A stretch of 64,000 bases of DNA from Thiorhodovibrio frisius (GTDB taxonomy: Bacteria > Pseudomonadota > Gammaproteobacteria > Chromatiales > Chromatiaceae): assembly GCF_033954835.1 (NCBI RefSeq), contig NZ_CP121471.1, forward strand, positions 1,668,501 to 1,732,500. The letters are read 5' to 3'. The position numbers were made by a program, and so were the translations under genes. The notes beneath the pieces are model-generated. The model did not search any database, was not told the DNA's origin, and was given only the letters and a program-made list of their open reading frames with translations. Shown piece after piece: positions 8,885-19,148 of the stretch; within the stretch, counting starts at the first letter, position 1, and each line of letters begins with the position of its first letter.

Positions 8885-9025
8885 ATGAACAAAGAACAAA
8901 AAAGCAATAAAGAAACGAAGAAAAAACCCGCGCAGACGCTAAAAGAAAAGCGGGCGACGAAAAAGACCAAGGAGGAATCCAAAACTCTGCTGGGGAACGT
9001 CAAGCTAGTGTCGGCTCGGCTTTAA
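8885..9025 (+). CDS. Small Lys-rich basic protein
   Basis: A 46-residue reading frame beginning MNKEQKSNKETKKKPAQTL and continuing KEKRATKKTKEES. The opening resembles a family of short, highly basic conserved hypothetical proteins (M-x-x-x-x-K-S-N-K-E-x-K-K-P, then PKEKRAAK) found widely in proteobacteria. That similarity and the extreme Lys bias favour a real gene. No function is known; nucleic-acid binding is only a guess. It precedes the N-ATPase operon by about 100 bases. Confidence 0.6.
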   Translation: MNKEQKSNKETKKKPAQTLKEKRATKKTKEESKTLLGNVKLVSARL

Positions 9026-9047
9026 GGGCCACTCTCGCGCGTGGTGA

Positions 9048-10538
<1,491 letters not shown>

Positions 10539-10757
10539 TGTCCTCTTTCCGGTAACGAACACGGCAGGTTTTGGAAACCGCTAACAGCAGGCATGTTGCG
10601 AGCCTTCGGTGCGTCTGATGGGACTTGCGGATTTGCGGACTGAAGGAATGACGGACTTAAGGCTTAAGTGCGGAACCGAACAGACTCGGACCGATGCCGT
10701 GGTTACAGTCTCGGATGAGTGCCATGACTAACAAAAGCACCAACACAGGTGATCACC

Positions 10758-11033
10758 ATGAAAACATCTCTGGCCAGCAACAATTCGGCAGGCGAGCAAT
10801 CGAGGAATCGGGTTTCACAATCTCCCTCGATCCCACCCGCTTCGAAGCCCGTTGCCCGCGACATCAAGCATGTCGAGGAACTCATCGCCATGCGCAGGAG
10901 TGTGTCCCTGAGATTGAAGCGGACAGGAAGAGAGACTGACCGCGTCATGCTTGAATCACTGGATAACCAATTAGCTTTGCATCGGATCGATATACCCACT
11001 GTTAAGCAATGGCTTACAAAAACCAACCGTTGA
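10758..11033 (+). CDS. Hypothetical protein inserted between atpD and atpC
   Basis: A 91-residue protein of unknown family with ATG at 10758 and AGGTG upstream. The N-terminal third is Ser/Asn/Pro-rich. From about residue 35 it is predicted helical and charged (RDIKHVEELIAMRRSVSLRL, then DRVMLESLDNQLALHRIDIP). There are no membrane segments and no Cys. It stops 18 bases before the atpC start and is codirectional with the operon. It does not belong to the standard N-ATPase gene set; an assembly or regulatory role is possible but unsupported. Confidence 0.6.
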   Translation: MKTSLASNNSAGEQSRNRVSQSPSIPPASKPVARDIKHVEELIAMRRSVSLRLKRTGRETDRVMLESLDNQLALHRIDIPTVKQWLTKTNR

Positions 11034-11051
11034 ATGCCTGAGGAGCAAGTC

Positions 11052-11459
11052 ATGTCCTTCATGCCGATGAATCTTGCGGTTCTTCTGCCCTTCCGGATTT
11101 TTTCGCATGCAACGCGCGTATTGCGCATCGTCGCGGAGACGCCGGACGGCTCCTTCGGACTCCTGCCCCATCGATTGGACTGTGTCACCGCGCTCACGCC
11201 GGGAATTCTCACCTACGAAACCGAGGCCGAGGGCGAGGTCTATCTGGCCGTGGACGAGGGGGTGTTGGTCAAAGCCGGCGCTGAGGTGCTGGTTTCCGTG
11301 CGCCGCGCGACCTGCGGCAGCGATCTCGATCAATTACGCGCGACCGTGGTCCAAGAGTTTCTGATTGTGAATGCGCGCAAGAACAACCTGGAAAGGGTAA
11401 TGGCAAGAATGGAAGCCGGATTCATGCGCCGCTTCGTGAGCCTGCAACATGACCAATGA
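11052..11459 (+). CDS. atpC: N-type F1F0 ATPase, epsilon subunit
   Basis: About 135 residues. The N-terminal beta sandwich is recognisable: LPFRIFSHATRVLRIVAETPDGSFG, then LPHRLDCVTALTPGILTYE. The C-terminal helical hairpin includes NNLERVMARMEAGFMRRF. AGGAG sits 7 bases before the ATG at 11052. It belongs to the central stalk and in F-ATPases can restrain ATP hydrolysis. The stop overlaps the start of atpQ by about 11 bases. Confidence 0.92.
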   Translation: MSFMPMNLAVLLPFRIFSHATRVLRIVAETPDGSFGLLPHRLDCVTALTPGILTYETEAEGEVYLAVDEGVLVKAGAEVLVSVRRATCGSDLDQLRATVVQEFLIVNARKNNLERVMARMEAGFMRRFVSLQHDQ

Positions 11460-11823
11460 CCCGAGCAAACAGACTCCGAACTTGGGGTCTGGATCTGGGT
11501 CTGGTTCGGAACATGCCTTTGCCAGTCAGGTCGGTGCCAAGGCGGCGCGCAAGCTTCATGCCCGGCGCAACCCCACGCCTGGGGTTTGGTTTGGCCTGGG
11601 CATGATGGGGCTGATCGGCTGGTCGGTGGTGGTGCCGACGCTACTCGGCGCGGCCCTGGGACTCTGGCTCGACAAGCAGCATCCAGGCGCACATTCTTGG
11701 ACTTTAGCGCTCTTGGTGGGCGGTCTCACGCTCGGCTGTTTCAATGCCTGGCATTGGGTTGCCAAGGAAGAACGGGCGATGCGGGCGGAGGATCAGGAAG
11801 ATCCGGAAGAACGCGATGAATGA
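11449..11823 (+). CDS. atpQ: N-ATPase accessory membrane subunit AtpQ (AtpI-like)
   Basis: A 124-residue protein with two membrane helices: WFGLGMMGLIGWSVVVPTLL, then SWTLALLVGGLTLGCFNAW around the conserved GxWLDK. This is the AtpI/DUF-type putative F0 subunit 1 arrangement. The N-terminus contains a Gly/Ser run (GSGSGSGS) encoded by near-perfect hexamer repeats, and the C-terminus is acidic. In N-ATPase operons AtpQ pairs with AtpR, probably for c-ring assembly or Mg2+ supply. It overlaps atpR by 8 bases. Confidence 0.88.
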   Translation: MTNDPSKQTPNLGSGSGSGSEHAFASQVGAKAARKLHARRNPTPGVWFGLGMMGLIGWSVVVPTLLGAALGLWLDKQHPGAHSWTLALLVGGLTLGCFNAWHWVAKEERAMRAEDQEDPEERDE

Positions 11824-12223
11824 AACCCTGAGCCCATTGCTGGAACTGGATCTGGAACTGGTGCTGATCATGGTGCTGGCCGGGGTCGCGGGCCTAGCGC
11901 TTGGGGCGATCTTCTTCGGAGGGCTCTGGTGGACGCTGCGTAAAAGTCTTGAGTCCCCGCGCCCGGCGCTGTGGCTTCTGGGCAGCCTGCTGGTGCGGAT
12001 GGGTGTGCTTCTGTTTGGTTTGTATCTGATCTCCGACGGCCATTGGGAGCCTTTGCTGGCCGCGCTGCTCGGCGTCATCGGCGCTCGGGCGCTGGTTCTG
12101 CGATGGACTCGCCCAGCTGACCATCCATTAGCCGATCGCCCATCACCCAAGCAAGCAGCACCCAGTCAAGCCGCCGCCAATCAACCGTCAAAGGGTCACG
12201 ACGGAGACCGGACATGCGCCTAA
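11816..12223 (+). CDS. atpR: N-ATPase subunit AtpR
   Basis: A 135-residue, three-helix membrane protein starting MNETLSPLLELDLELVLIMV, the N-ATPase-specific AtpR family. The second segment contains FFGGLWWTLRKSL and the third SLLVRMGVLLFGLYL with the family's conserved membrane Arg. Dibrova and colleagues proposed that AtpR interacts with the c-subunit carboxylate through this Arg. The C-terminal 40 residues are a Pro/Ala/Gln-rich tail. It overlaps atpQ and atpB at both ends. Confidence 0.88.
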   Translation: MNETLSPLLELDLELVLIMVLAGVAGLALGAIFFGGLWWTLRKSLESPRPALWLLGSLLVRMGVLLFGLYLISDGHWEPLLAALLGVIGARALVLRWTRPADHPLADRPSPKQAAPSQAAANQPSKGHDGDRTCA

Positions 12224-12903
12224 GTCCCGATGAAATCGTCTACTGGCAATCCGGCATTATCCAGCTCAACGCGACCATCGTTTTCACCTGGGCGCTGATG
12301 CTCGTGCTGGTGGTTGGCTCCATCCTGGTGACGCGCAAACTCTCCCGCGACCTCACCCGTTCGCGCTGGCAGAACCTGTTGGAAATCCTCGTCACCGGCA
12401 TCGAAAAGCAGATCGCGGAGGTCGGGCTGCCCGACGCGCGGACCTATCTCGGCTTTCTCGGCACCCTGTTCCTGTTCGTCGCTGCCGCCGCCCTGGCCAC
12501 CATCATTCCAGGCTACGAGCCGCCGACGGGATCGCTGTCGACCACGACGGCGCTGGCGCTTTGTGTGCTTGTGGCTGTACCCGTTTTTGGCATCGCGGAC
12601 CAGGGACTCGGCGGCTACCTCAAGTCCTACATGGAGCCGACCTTCATGATGCTGCCGTTCAATATCATCAGCGAGGTCTCCCGCACTCTGGCCCTAGCGG
12701 TGCGGCTCTTCGGCAACATGATGAGCGGAGCGATGATCATCGCCATCCTGCTCACCATCACGCCCTTTATCTTTCCGATCCTCATGACGGCGCTCGGCCT
12801 GCTCACCGGGATGGTGCAGGCGTACATCTTCAGCATCCTGGCAGCCGTCTATATTGCGGCCGCCACGCAGACACGAAAGCCAAAGGCAGCAACCAACCCG
12901 TGA
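12214..12903 (+). CDS. atpB: N-type F1F0 ATPase, F0 subunit a
   Basis: Stator ion-channel subunit of 229 residues with five or six membrane helices. The essential Arg is R164 in LALAVRLFGNMMSG, equivalent to E. coli R210. The final helix pair contains LTGMVQAYIFSILAAVYIAAA. Together with the c ring this subunit provides the two half-channels for ion flow. The start overlaps the atpR stop by 10 bases and atpE follows after 31 bases. Confidence 0.94.
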   Translation: MRLSPDEIVYWQSGIIQLNATIVFTWALMLVLVVGSILVTRKLSRDLTRSRWQNLLEILVTGIEKQIAEVGLPDARTYLGFLGTLFLFVAAAALATIIPGYEPPTGSLSTTTALALCVLVAVPVFGIADQGLGGYLKSYMEPTFMMLPFNIISEVSRTLALAVRLFGNMMSGAMIIAILLTITPFIFPILMTALGLLTGMVQAYIFSILAAVYIAAATQTRKPKAATNP

Positions 12904-12934
12904 GATCACTCATGCAAGCAACCGAGGACCTATC

Positions 12935-13216
12935 ATGGACAGTTTAGCGCTGATCGCGGTGATTTCGATCGTCATGGCCGGCCTCACCACCGGCTTCGGT
13001 ACCATGGGACCAGCCCTGGCGGAAGGCCGAGCGGTAGCGACCGCACTGACAGCGCTGGCGCAGCAGCCTGACGCCTCCGCCACCATCACCCGCACCCTGT
13101 TTGTCGGTCTGGCGATGATCGAGTCCACGGCCATCTACTGCTTCGTGGTCTCGATGATCCTCATCTTCGCCAATCCCTTCTGGAACCTCGCCATTGCCCA
13201 GGTCGCAGGAAAGTAG
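12935..13216 (+). CDS. atpE: N-type F1F0 ATPase, F0 subunit c with two carboxylates
   Basis: A 93-residue helical hairpin. Helix 1 has GPALAEGRAVATAL and helix 2 has GLAMIESTAIYCFVVSMIL. Against the Na+-binding Ilyobacter c subunit, P26, E63, S64, T65 and Y68 match the Na+ ligand set, but the Gln of helix 1 is replaced by E30. A double-carboxylate site is reported for N-type c subunits. The Burkholderia pseudomallei N-ATPase c17 ring, from this family, was found to be proton-specific. Ion specificity here is therefore open. Confidence 0.94.
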   Translation: MDSLALIAVISIVMAGLTTGFGTMGPALAEGRAVATALTALAQQPDASATITRTLFVGLAMIESTAIYCFVVSMILIFANPFWNLAIAQVAGK

Positions 13217-13219
13217 ACC

Positions 13220-14035
13220 ATGCTCATCGACTGGTTCACCGTCGGCGCGCAGGTGCTCAACTTTCTGGTTCTGGTGTGGCTTCTCAAGCGCTTTCTGTAT
13301 AAGCCGATTCTCGACGCCATCGGCGCGCGCGAGCAGCGCATTGCGGCAGAGTTGGCGGACGCCGACGCAAAACGCGCCGAGGCCCAACAAGAGCGTGAGA
13401 CCTTCCAGCAGAAGAACCAGGAGTTCGACCAGCAACGCGCGGCACGCCTGGCCAAAGCCGTGGATGAGGCGAAGACCGAACGCCAGCGCCTGCTTGATGA
13501 GGCCCGGCAAGCTGCCGACGCCTTGCGTGCCAAGCGACAAGTTGCGCTGCGACAGGAGTCCGAGCAGCTCAATCAGGCCCTAATGAACCGAACTCAGCAG
13601 GAGGTGTTTGCGATTGCGCGCAAGACGCTGACGGATCTGGCCGGGGCGAGCCTTGAGGAGCGTCTGGTTGATGTGTTCGTCAAGCGCTTGGAGTCTTTGG
13701 ATGGAGAGCCGCTCGCCGTGTTGACCAAGACGCAGAAGACGGCGACCGACCCCGCGCGCCTGCGCAGCGCCTTTGATCTGAGCGCTGATCAGCGCGCGAC
13801 GATTCAGACCGCACTGAACAAGACATTTGCAACTGAGATTCCGGTTCGGTTTGAGACTTCGCCTGACTTGATCAGCGGGATTGAACTGAGCACGAATGGG
13901 CAAAGGGTCGCTTGGAGTATTGCGGAGTATCTGAAGTCGCTGGAGCAGGAGGTTGGGGAGTTGCTGAAGGCAAAGGATCAATCCGATGTCGAGCCCAAAG
14001 CCGCGCAGCCCGCACCCGACGCAGCGCATCCATGA
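13220..14035 (+). CDS. atpF: N-type F1F0 ATPase, F0 subunit b with delta-like C-terminus
   Basis: 271 residues, about 110 longer than an ordinary b subunit. A single N-terminal membrane helix ([20 protein letters not shown]) is followed by a long, Gln/Glu/Ala-rich coiled coil (about residues 40-140). From about residue 190 a domain with [18 protein letters not shown] and [20 protein letters not shown] resembles the C-terminal part of delta, replacing the absent atpH. That matches the 'alternate' b subunit of N-ATPases. The stop overlaps the atpA start (ATGA). Confidence 0.93.
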   Translation: MLIDWFTVGAQVLNFLVLVWLLKRFLYKPILDAIGAREQRIAAELADADAKRAEAQQERETFQQKNQEFDQQRAARLAKAVDEAKTERQRLLDEARQAADALRAKRQVALRQESEQLNQALMNRTQQEVFAIARKTLTDLAGASLEERLVDVFVKRLESLDGEPLAVLTKTQKTATDPARLRSAFDLSADQRATIQTALNKTFATEIPVRFETSPDLISGIELSTNGQRVAWSIAEYLKSLEQEVGELLKAKDQSDVEPKAAQPAPDAAHP

Positions 14036-15702
14036 GCGCCGCACCCGAGCGTCTACAATCGGTCTTCGATCAAAGCTTCAGCGCCATCGCCCAAGCGAGA
14101 GACGCCTTCACGCCGCAACTCGCCCCTCACGAAATCGGCACCATCGCCAGCGTCTCCACCGGCATCGCCAAGGTCTCCGGCCTGCCGGGCATCGGCTTCG
14201 AGGAGCTGCTCGCCTTTCCCGGCGATGTGTTCGGTATCGCCTTCAACCTGGACCCGGACGAGATCGGCGTGGTCTTGCTCGGCGACTACTGGCAACTGCA
14301 CGCCGGCGATGCGGTGGAGCGCACTGGCCGGGTCATGGACGTGGCCGTCGGCGAGGGTCTGCTGGGGCGCGTCATCGACCCGCTCGGTCGACCGCTCGAT
14401 GGCCTCGGGTCTGTCCCCGCCAGCCAACGCCTGCCAATTGAGCGTCCCGCCACGCCCATCATGGACCGCGCGCCCGTCACCGTGCCTTTGCAGACGGGGC
14501 TCAAGGTCATCGACGCCCTCATTCCCATCGGGCGCGGCCAGCGCGAGCTGATCCTGGGTGATCGCCAGACTGGCAAGACCGCCATTGCGATCGACACCAT
14601 TCTCAACCAGCGCGGCCAGGATGTGCTGTGCGTCTATTGCGCCATCGGCCAGCGCGCGTCCGCCATCGCCAAGACGCTGGCGACCTTCCGGGACCAGGGC
14701 GCGCTGGACTACACCCTGGTGGTCGTGACCGAAGGCAACGATTCGCCGGGGCTCACCTACATCGCCCCCTATGCCGCGACCAGCATCGCCGAGCATTTTA
14801 TGGAGCAGGGCCGCGATGTGCTGATCGTCTATGACGATCTCACCCACCATGCGCGCGCCTATCGCGAGCTGTCGCTGCTGCTGCGCCGTCCGCCCGGTCG
14901 CGAGGCCTTCCCCGGCGACATCTTCTACATCCACTCGCGCCTGCTAGAGCGCGCCACCCACCTGCGCGAAGACCTTGGCGGTGGCTCGCTCACCGCGCTG
15001 CCCATCATCGAGACCGAGGCGCAGAACCTCTCCGCCTACATCCCGACCAATCTCATCTCCATCACCGACGGACAGATCTACCTCTCGCCGTCGCTGTTCG
15101 AACTTGGCGTGCTGCCCGCCGTCGATGTCGGCCAGTCCGTCTCGCGTGTTGGCGGCAAGGCGCAGCGGTCGCCCTACCGCGCGGTGGCGGGCGATCTGAA
15201 ACTGGCCTATGCGCAATTCGAGGAGCTTGAAACCTTTGCCCGCTTCGGCGCCCGCGTCGATGAAGACACCCAGGAGCGCATCGCGCATGGGCGGCGCATC
15301 CGCGCCTGCCTCAAACAGCCTGAATTCGCCCCGGTGTCCATGCCCGCGCAGATCACCATCCTGCTGGCTCTGACCGCCGGGCTCTTCGACACCGTGCCGC
15401 TTGAGCAAATGCCCGACGCCGAGCGCGCGGTGCAAGACGCGGCGGCGATGATCCCGGAGGATCTGATCGAGCGCTTGGTGAGCGCCGATTCCTTGAGCGA
15501 TGAGGATCGTCAGACCATCGTGGAGATCGGGCGCGAGGCGCTCGCCGGGTCCCAGCCCGAGTCCCAATCCCAATCCCAATCCGTGCCCGAGCGCCAGCCC
15601 GAATCGCAGCCGAACTCGGAGCCGAACTTGGAGCCTGGCGTGGAACCCAAACTCGGCGGATCGCCTAAACCGGCCCTATCAGCAGAGAAGCGCCAAGCAT
15701 GA
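14032..15702 (+). CDS. atpA: N-type F1F0 ATPase, alpha subunit
   Basis: Non-catalytic nucleotide-binding subunit, 556 residues. The P loop is GDRQTGKT (176-183). Walker B lies in [18 protein letters not shown] and the arginine finger region is [15 protein letters not shown]-like ([20 protein letters not shown]). The last 50 residues are an unusual Ser/Gln/Pro/Glu tail encoded partly by tandem TCCCAA hexamers (about 15560-15580), absent from standard alpha subunits. The start was set at 14032 from the ATGA overlap with atpF. The stop also overlaps the next gene (ATGA), so the DUF2254 gene is translationally coupled. Confidence 0.95.
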   Translation: MSAAPERLQSVFDQSFSAIAQARDAFTPQLAPHEIGTIASVSTGIAKVSGLPGIGFEELLAFPGDVFGIAFNLDPDEIGVVLLGDYWQLHAGDAVERTGRVMDVAVGEGLLGRVIDPLGRPLDGLGSVPASQRLPIERPATPIMDRAPVTVPLQTGLKVIDALIPIGRGQRELILGDRQTGKTAIAIDTILNQRGQDVLCVYCAIGQRASAIAKTLATFRDQGALDYTLVVVTEGNDSPGLTYIAPYAATSIAEHFMEQGRDVLIVYDDLTHHARAYRELSLLLRRPPGREAFPGDIFYIHSRLLERATHLREDLGGGSLTALPIIETEAQNLSAYIPTNLISITDGQIYLSPSLFELGVLPAVDVGQSVSRVGGKAQRSPYRAVAGDLKLAYAQFEELETFARFGARVDEDTQERIAHGRRIRACLKQPEFAPVSMPAQITILLALTAGLFDTVPLEQMPDAERAVQDAAAMIPEDLIERLVSADSLSDEDRQTIVEIGREALAGSQPESQSQSQSVPERQPESQPNSEPNLEPGVEPKLGGSPKPALSAEKRQA

Positions 15703-17126
15703 TCACCAAACTCCAGCATGCTTGGCAATCGATGCGCTCGAGCTTCTGGTTCGTCCCTGCCCTGATGGTCGTGGATGCGGTGGTGCTGGCCATTGTCCTC
15801 ATCACCCTGGACACCAACATCGATCTGCATCTGGCGGCGCGCTGGCCGCTGATCTTTGGCACCGGCGCGGCGGGTGCGCGCGGGCTGCTGACGACCGTGG
15901 CCAGCTCCATGATCACCGTGGCGGGACTGGTGTTCTCGATCACCCTGGTGGCCCTGTCGCTCACATCCAGCCAGTACAGCTCGCGGGTGATTCGCAACTT
16001 CATGCGCGACCGCGTCAACCAGTGGGTGCTGGGCGTCTTTCTCGGCATTTTTGCCTACTGCCTGGTGGTCCTGCGGACGATTCGCGAAGGTGGGGCGATC
16101 GAGTTCGTCCCTTCGCTCGCGGTCTTGACTGGCCTGCTGCTCGCCTTCGTCGGCATCGGGGTGCTGATTCACTTCATCCACCATATCGCGACCTCAATCC
16201 AGGCATCGAGCATCGTGGCCAAGGCCGCACAAGAGACTTTGGCAGCCGTGGATAAGCTGTTTCCGCCGCCGCCAGATAAGTGCGATCATGAGGACAAAGA
16301 CGGGCGCGTGGGCGAGAACAAGAAAAAGCGCAATCACGAAAACGGTGAAGGGGGCTGCAACGAAGGCAAGGACGAAGACGGCGATCAAGCCCTGGATGAC
16401 GACCTGGCGGACAGGCTCGCCAGACAGCCCTGGTCTCCCGTCCCGGCGCGCAAAACCGGTTACATCGAGCGCGTCAATGCGGACGCGCTGCTGGATGTCG
16501 CCCGCAGCCTGGACAGCATCCTGCGCATGGAGCATGGCGTCGGTGACTTCGTCGTCGAGGACACACCGCTGGTCTCGCTGCTCGACTCGGCTGAGCTGAA
16601 TGAGACAACGACGGACAAGCTGAACGCGGCTTTCGTGATCAGCAGCCAGCGCACGGTGGAACAGGATGTCGCCTTCGGCATCCGCCAGATCGTCGACATC
16701 GCCCTGAAAGCGCTGTCGCCCGGCATCAATGACACCACCACGGCGGTGATGTGCGTCGACTACCTGGCGGCGATTATGACCCGGCTGACGGCGCGCCGGA
16801 TTGGCACAGGGCACGGACTGGATCAGGGCGTCGTGCGCGTCATCGCCTGCGGCCAGAGCTTCGAGAGCCTGCTGAGCGAGGCCTTCGATCAGATCCGCCA
16901 GGATGCCGAAACCAATGTCGCCATCCTGCTGCGGCTGCTCGGCGCGCTGGAAACCATCGCCGATCTGACCGCCAGCCGGGACCGGCGCTGGTTGCTGCGA
17001 GAAAAGGTGGAAGAGATCGCCGAGGCCGCCGAGCGCAACATTGTCGCGCCGCATGATCGGACTCACCTGGCACGTCGGCTAACGCAGGCGCGCGCAGCCC
17101 TCGACAGGCGACGGAGCGCCCCGTGA
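15699..17126 (+). CDS. DUF2254 membrane protein embedded in the ATPase operon
   Basis: A 475-residue predicted membrane protein of the DUF2254 family. Four membrane segments lie in the first 170 residues, with the family-typical [21 protein letters not shown] and [20 protein letters not shown] soluble domain follows, with [15 protein letters not shown] and [20 protein letters not shown], the strongest family signature. A charged insertion of about 45 residues (near 190-235; [25 protein letters not shown]) interrupts the start of the soluble part. It overlaps atpA and atpG by 4 bases at each end. Function is unknown; channel or transporter roles have been suggested for the family. Confidence 0.88.
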   Translation: MITKLQHAWQSMRSSFWFVPALMVVDAVVLAIVLITLDTNIDLHLAARWPLIFGTGAAGARGLLTTVASSMITVAGLVFSITLVALSLTSSQYSSRVIRNFMRDRVNQWVLGVFLGIFAYCLVVLRTIREGGAIEFVPSLAVLTGLLLAFVGIGVLIHFIHHIATSIQASSIVAKAAQETLAAVDKLFPPPPDKCDHEDKDGRVGENKKKRNHENGEGGCNEGKDEDGDQALDDDLADRLARQPWSPVPARKTGYIERVNADALLDVARSLDSILRMEHGVGDFVVEDTPLVSLLDSAELNETTTDKLNAAFVISSQRTVEQDVAFGIRQIVDIALKALSPGINDTTTAVMCVDYLAAIMTRLTARRIGTGHGLDQGVVRVIACGQSFESLLSEAFDQIRQDAETNVAILLRLLGALETIADLTASRDRRWLLREKVEEIAEAAERNIVAPHDRTHLARRLTQARAALDRRRSAP

Positions 17127-18139
17127 GTGACACCACCGCCAGCCTGCGCCGCCAGATCAACAGTGCCGGAGACCTTCAATCGGTCGTGCGCACCATGAAG
17201 TCACTGGCCGCATCCAGCATCCATCAGTACGAGCAATCGGTGGATGCCCTGGTCGATTACGCGCGCACCGTCGAGCTGGGTCTGGGTGTCTGCTTCCGGG
17301 GTATCGGCAAGGCAGGCGGGCCGGCGGCCCCATCCAGGCAAACCGCTTCAGGCCCGATTGGCGCGGTCATCTTTGGCTCCGATCAGGGGCTGGTGGGCCA
17401 GTTCAATGATCGGGTGGCCGATCATGCCGTGCAGAAGCTGGCCGGACTGGCAGCCCCGCTGTCTGGCGCACAGCCTGCTGGACAGCTTGACGCAGGGCCT
17501 GACGCGCCGCTTGATGCACGGCCTGACGCAAAGAAGGACCAATCACCGAGCCAACCCCAGGTTTGGGCAGTCGGCGAGCGCGTGCAGGCGCGCTTGGCGG
17601 ACGCCGGTCTGACGGTGGTGGGCCAGTTCACTGTGCCCAGCTCGGTCGAGGCCATCACCGCGCTAGTCGGGGAGATTCTGGTCGAGATCGAGGCGCACCA
17701 GCGTCAGGGCGAATTCGGCGCGCTTTACCTGTTTTACAACAGACCCAGCTCCGGTGCCGTCTACGCGCCCGTCGACCAGCGCCTGCTGCCCCTGGACGCG
17801 CCCTGGCGGCACGCGCTCGCCGATGTCCCCTGGCCGACGAACAATCTGCCCGAGGTGATCGGGGGCGATAGTGACAGCAATACCGGCACCCTGCGAGCGC
17901 TCATCCGCGAATACCTCTTTGTCTCCATCTTTCGCGCCTGCGCCGAATCCCTGGCCAGCGAAAACGCCAGCCGCCTCGCCGCCATGCAACGCGCTGACAA
18001 GAATATCGACGAGCTGCTCGACACACTCAACGCCACCTTCCACCGTCTGCGCCAAAGCGGCATCGACGAGGAACTCTTCGATGTCATTGCCGGCTTCGAG
18101 GCGCTCTCCGAGCCACGGCGGTCAGCGCAAAGCTCATGA
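17123..18139 (+). CDS. atpG: N-type F1F0 ATPase, gamma subunit
   Basis: Central-stalk subunit of 338 residues starting at GTG 17123 inside the DUF2254 stop. The N-terminal helix LRRQINSAGDLQSVVRTMKSLAASSI and the C-terminal helix ENASRLAAMQRADKNIDELL form the coiled-coil shaft expected for gamma. The Rossmann-like middle is interrupted by a low-complexity insertion (about residues 118-146, Ala/Asp/Pro/Gln) encoded by imperfect repeats, which makes it longer than usual. It is the last gene of the operon; no clear terminator is visible after it. Confidence 0.92.
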   Translation: MSDTTASLRRQINSAGDLQSVVRTMKSLAASSIHQYEQSVDALVDYARTVELGLGVCFRGIGKAGGPAAPSRQTASGPIGAVIFGSDQGLVGQFNDRVADHAVQKLAGLAAPLSGAQPAGQLDAGPDAPLDARPDAKKDQSPSQPQVWAVGERVQARLADAGLTVVGQFTVPSSVEAITALVGEILVEIEAHQRQGEFGALYLFYNRPSSGAVYAPVDQRLLPLDAPWRHALADVPWPTNNLPEVIGGDSDSNTGTLRALIREYLFVSIFRACAESLASENASRLAAMQRADKNIDELLDTLNATFHRLRQSGIDEELFDVIAGFEALSEPRRSAQSS

Positions 18140-18290
18140 CTGGCGGCGCGATAAGACCCGGTTGCAGCCGTTGGTGGGTGTTTGGGGCGGGGATCGTTCG
18201 GGTCAGCGTATCGAGCTTGTCAGGACATCATACGGACATTACCATCAGCGCCTAAGTGTCTTGCCTGGAGTCTCTTGCTTGGAGTTACTC

Positions 18291-18569
18291 ATGAGCGCAT
18301 TGAATCCCACCAAGACGGATCGAATCGACGTCCGTACCAGCCATTCGGTGAAGCTGCTACTGCAAGAAGCGGCCCGCGCCAGTCATAAAACGGTCAGCGA
18401 ATTCCTGCTGGATGCAGGCCTGACGGCCGCTAACCAAGCCCTCGCGGATCGCCGCCATTTTCAGCTGGATGAAGCACAGTGGCGGGCCTTTGCAGCGGCG
18501 TTGGATCGTCCTGTTCAGAGCAAGCCGCGCCTGAACCGACTGCTCAATGACCCTGGGGTTTTGGGTTGA
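18291..18569 (+). CDS. DUF1778 ribbon-helix-helix antitoxin (TacA-like)
   Basis: A 92-residue protein starting at 18291 with GGAG upstream. KTDRIDVRTSHSVKLLLQEA, then RASHKTVSEFLLDAGLTAA, matches DUF1778: a ribbon-helix-helix N-terminus that binds DNA and a toxin-neutralising tail ending near HFQLDEAQWRAFAAALDRP. The stop overlaps the start of the GNAT toxin (TTGA), giving the classical antitoxin-first pair. Autorepression of the promoter is expected from the family. Confidence 0.92.
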   Translation: MSALNPTKTDRIDVRTSHSVKLLLQEAARASHKTVSEFLLDAGLTAANQALADRRHFQLDEAQWRAFAAALDRPVQSKPRLNRLLNDPGVLG

Positions 18570-19072
18570 GCGTCGGCTATGAGGCGGTTCGCAAACTCAC
18601 GGCGGTCGATCTTATCGATGGGTTCGACTGTGGGGAACCGGCGCTCAATCTTTTTCTGCAGCGTTTCGCGCTCACCAATCAGAAAGCCAACAGCGCCCAG
18701 ACCTACGTTTGCTGCCAAGACGGTGCAGTCGTGGCTTTCTACAGCCTGGCTGTTGGCAGCATCGACCCCCTTGTTGCGCCGGCTCGGGTCTTGAAGGGGA
18801 TGGCTCGTCACCCTGTGCCGGTCATGATTCTGGCGCGCCTTGCGGTCGATCAACATCACCAGGCCCGTGGGTTAGGCAAAGCCATGCTGAAAGATGCCCT
18901 AATGCGCACAGCACAGGCCGCCGATATTGCCGGCATTCGCTGTTTGTTGGTGCATGCGAAGGACGATACAGCCAGGCGGTGGTACGAAGCCTGGGAGTTC
19001 GAACCCAGTCCAACCGATCCGTATCATCTGTTCCTCCTACTGAAGGATCTTAAGGCGATGCTCAGTGGATAG
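18566..19072 (+). CDS. GNAT-family acetyltransferase toxin (TacT-like)
   Basis: A 168-residue N-acetyltransferase fold protein. The acetyl-CoA motif is LAVDQHHQARGLGKAML, and the family-typical start GFDCGEPALNLFLQRFA and end ARRWYEAWEFEPSPTDPYHLFL are present. TacT-type toxins acetylate the amino group of charged aminoacyl-tRNAs and stop translation. The start is a TTG overlapping the antitoxin stop by 4 bases. All conserved elements are intact, so the toxin is probably functional. Confidence 0.92.
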   Translation: MSVGYEAVRKLTAVDLIDGFDCGEPALNLFLQRFALTNQKANSAQTYVCCQDGAVVAFYSLAVGSIDPLVAPARVLKGMARHPVPVMILARLAVDQHHQARGLGKAMLKDALMRTAQAADIAGIRCLLVHAKDDTARRWYEAWEFEPSPTDPYHLFLLLKDLKAMLSG

Positions 19073-19148
19073 GTATGCAGGCGTTTTCCTCATTCGGTAT
19101 ACACGAGATTTATCATCAGGCGGACGATTTCGCGTGGGGTGATCAAAA

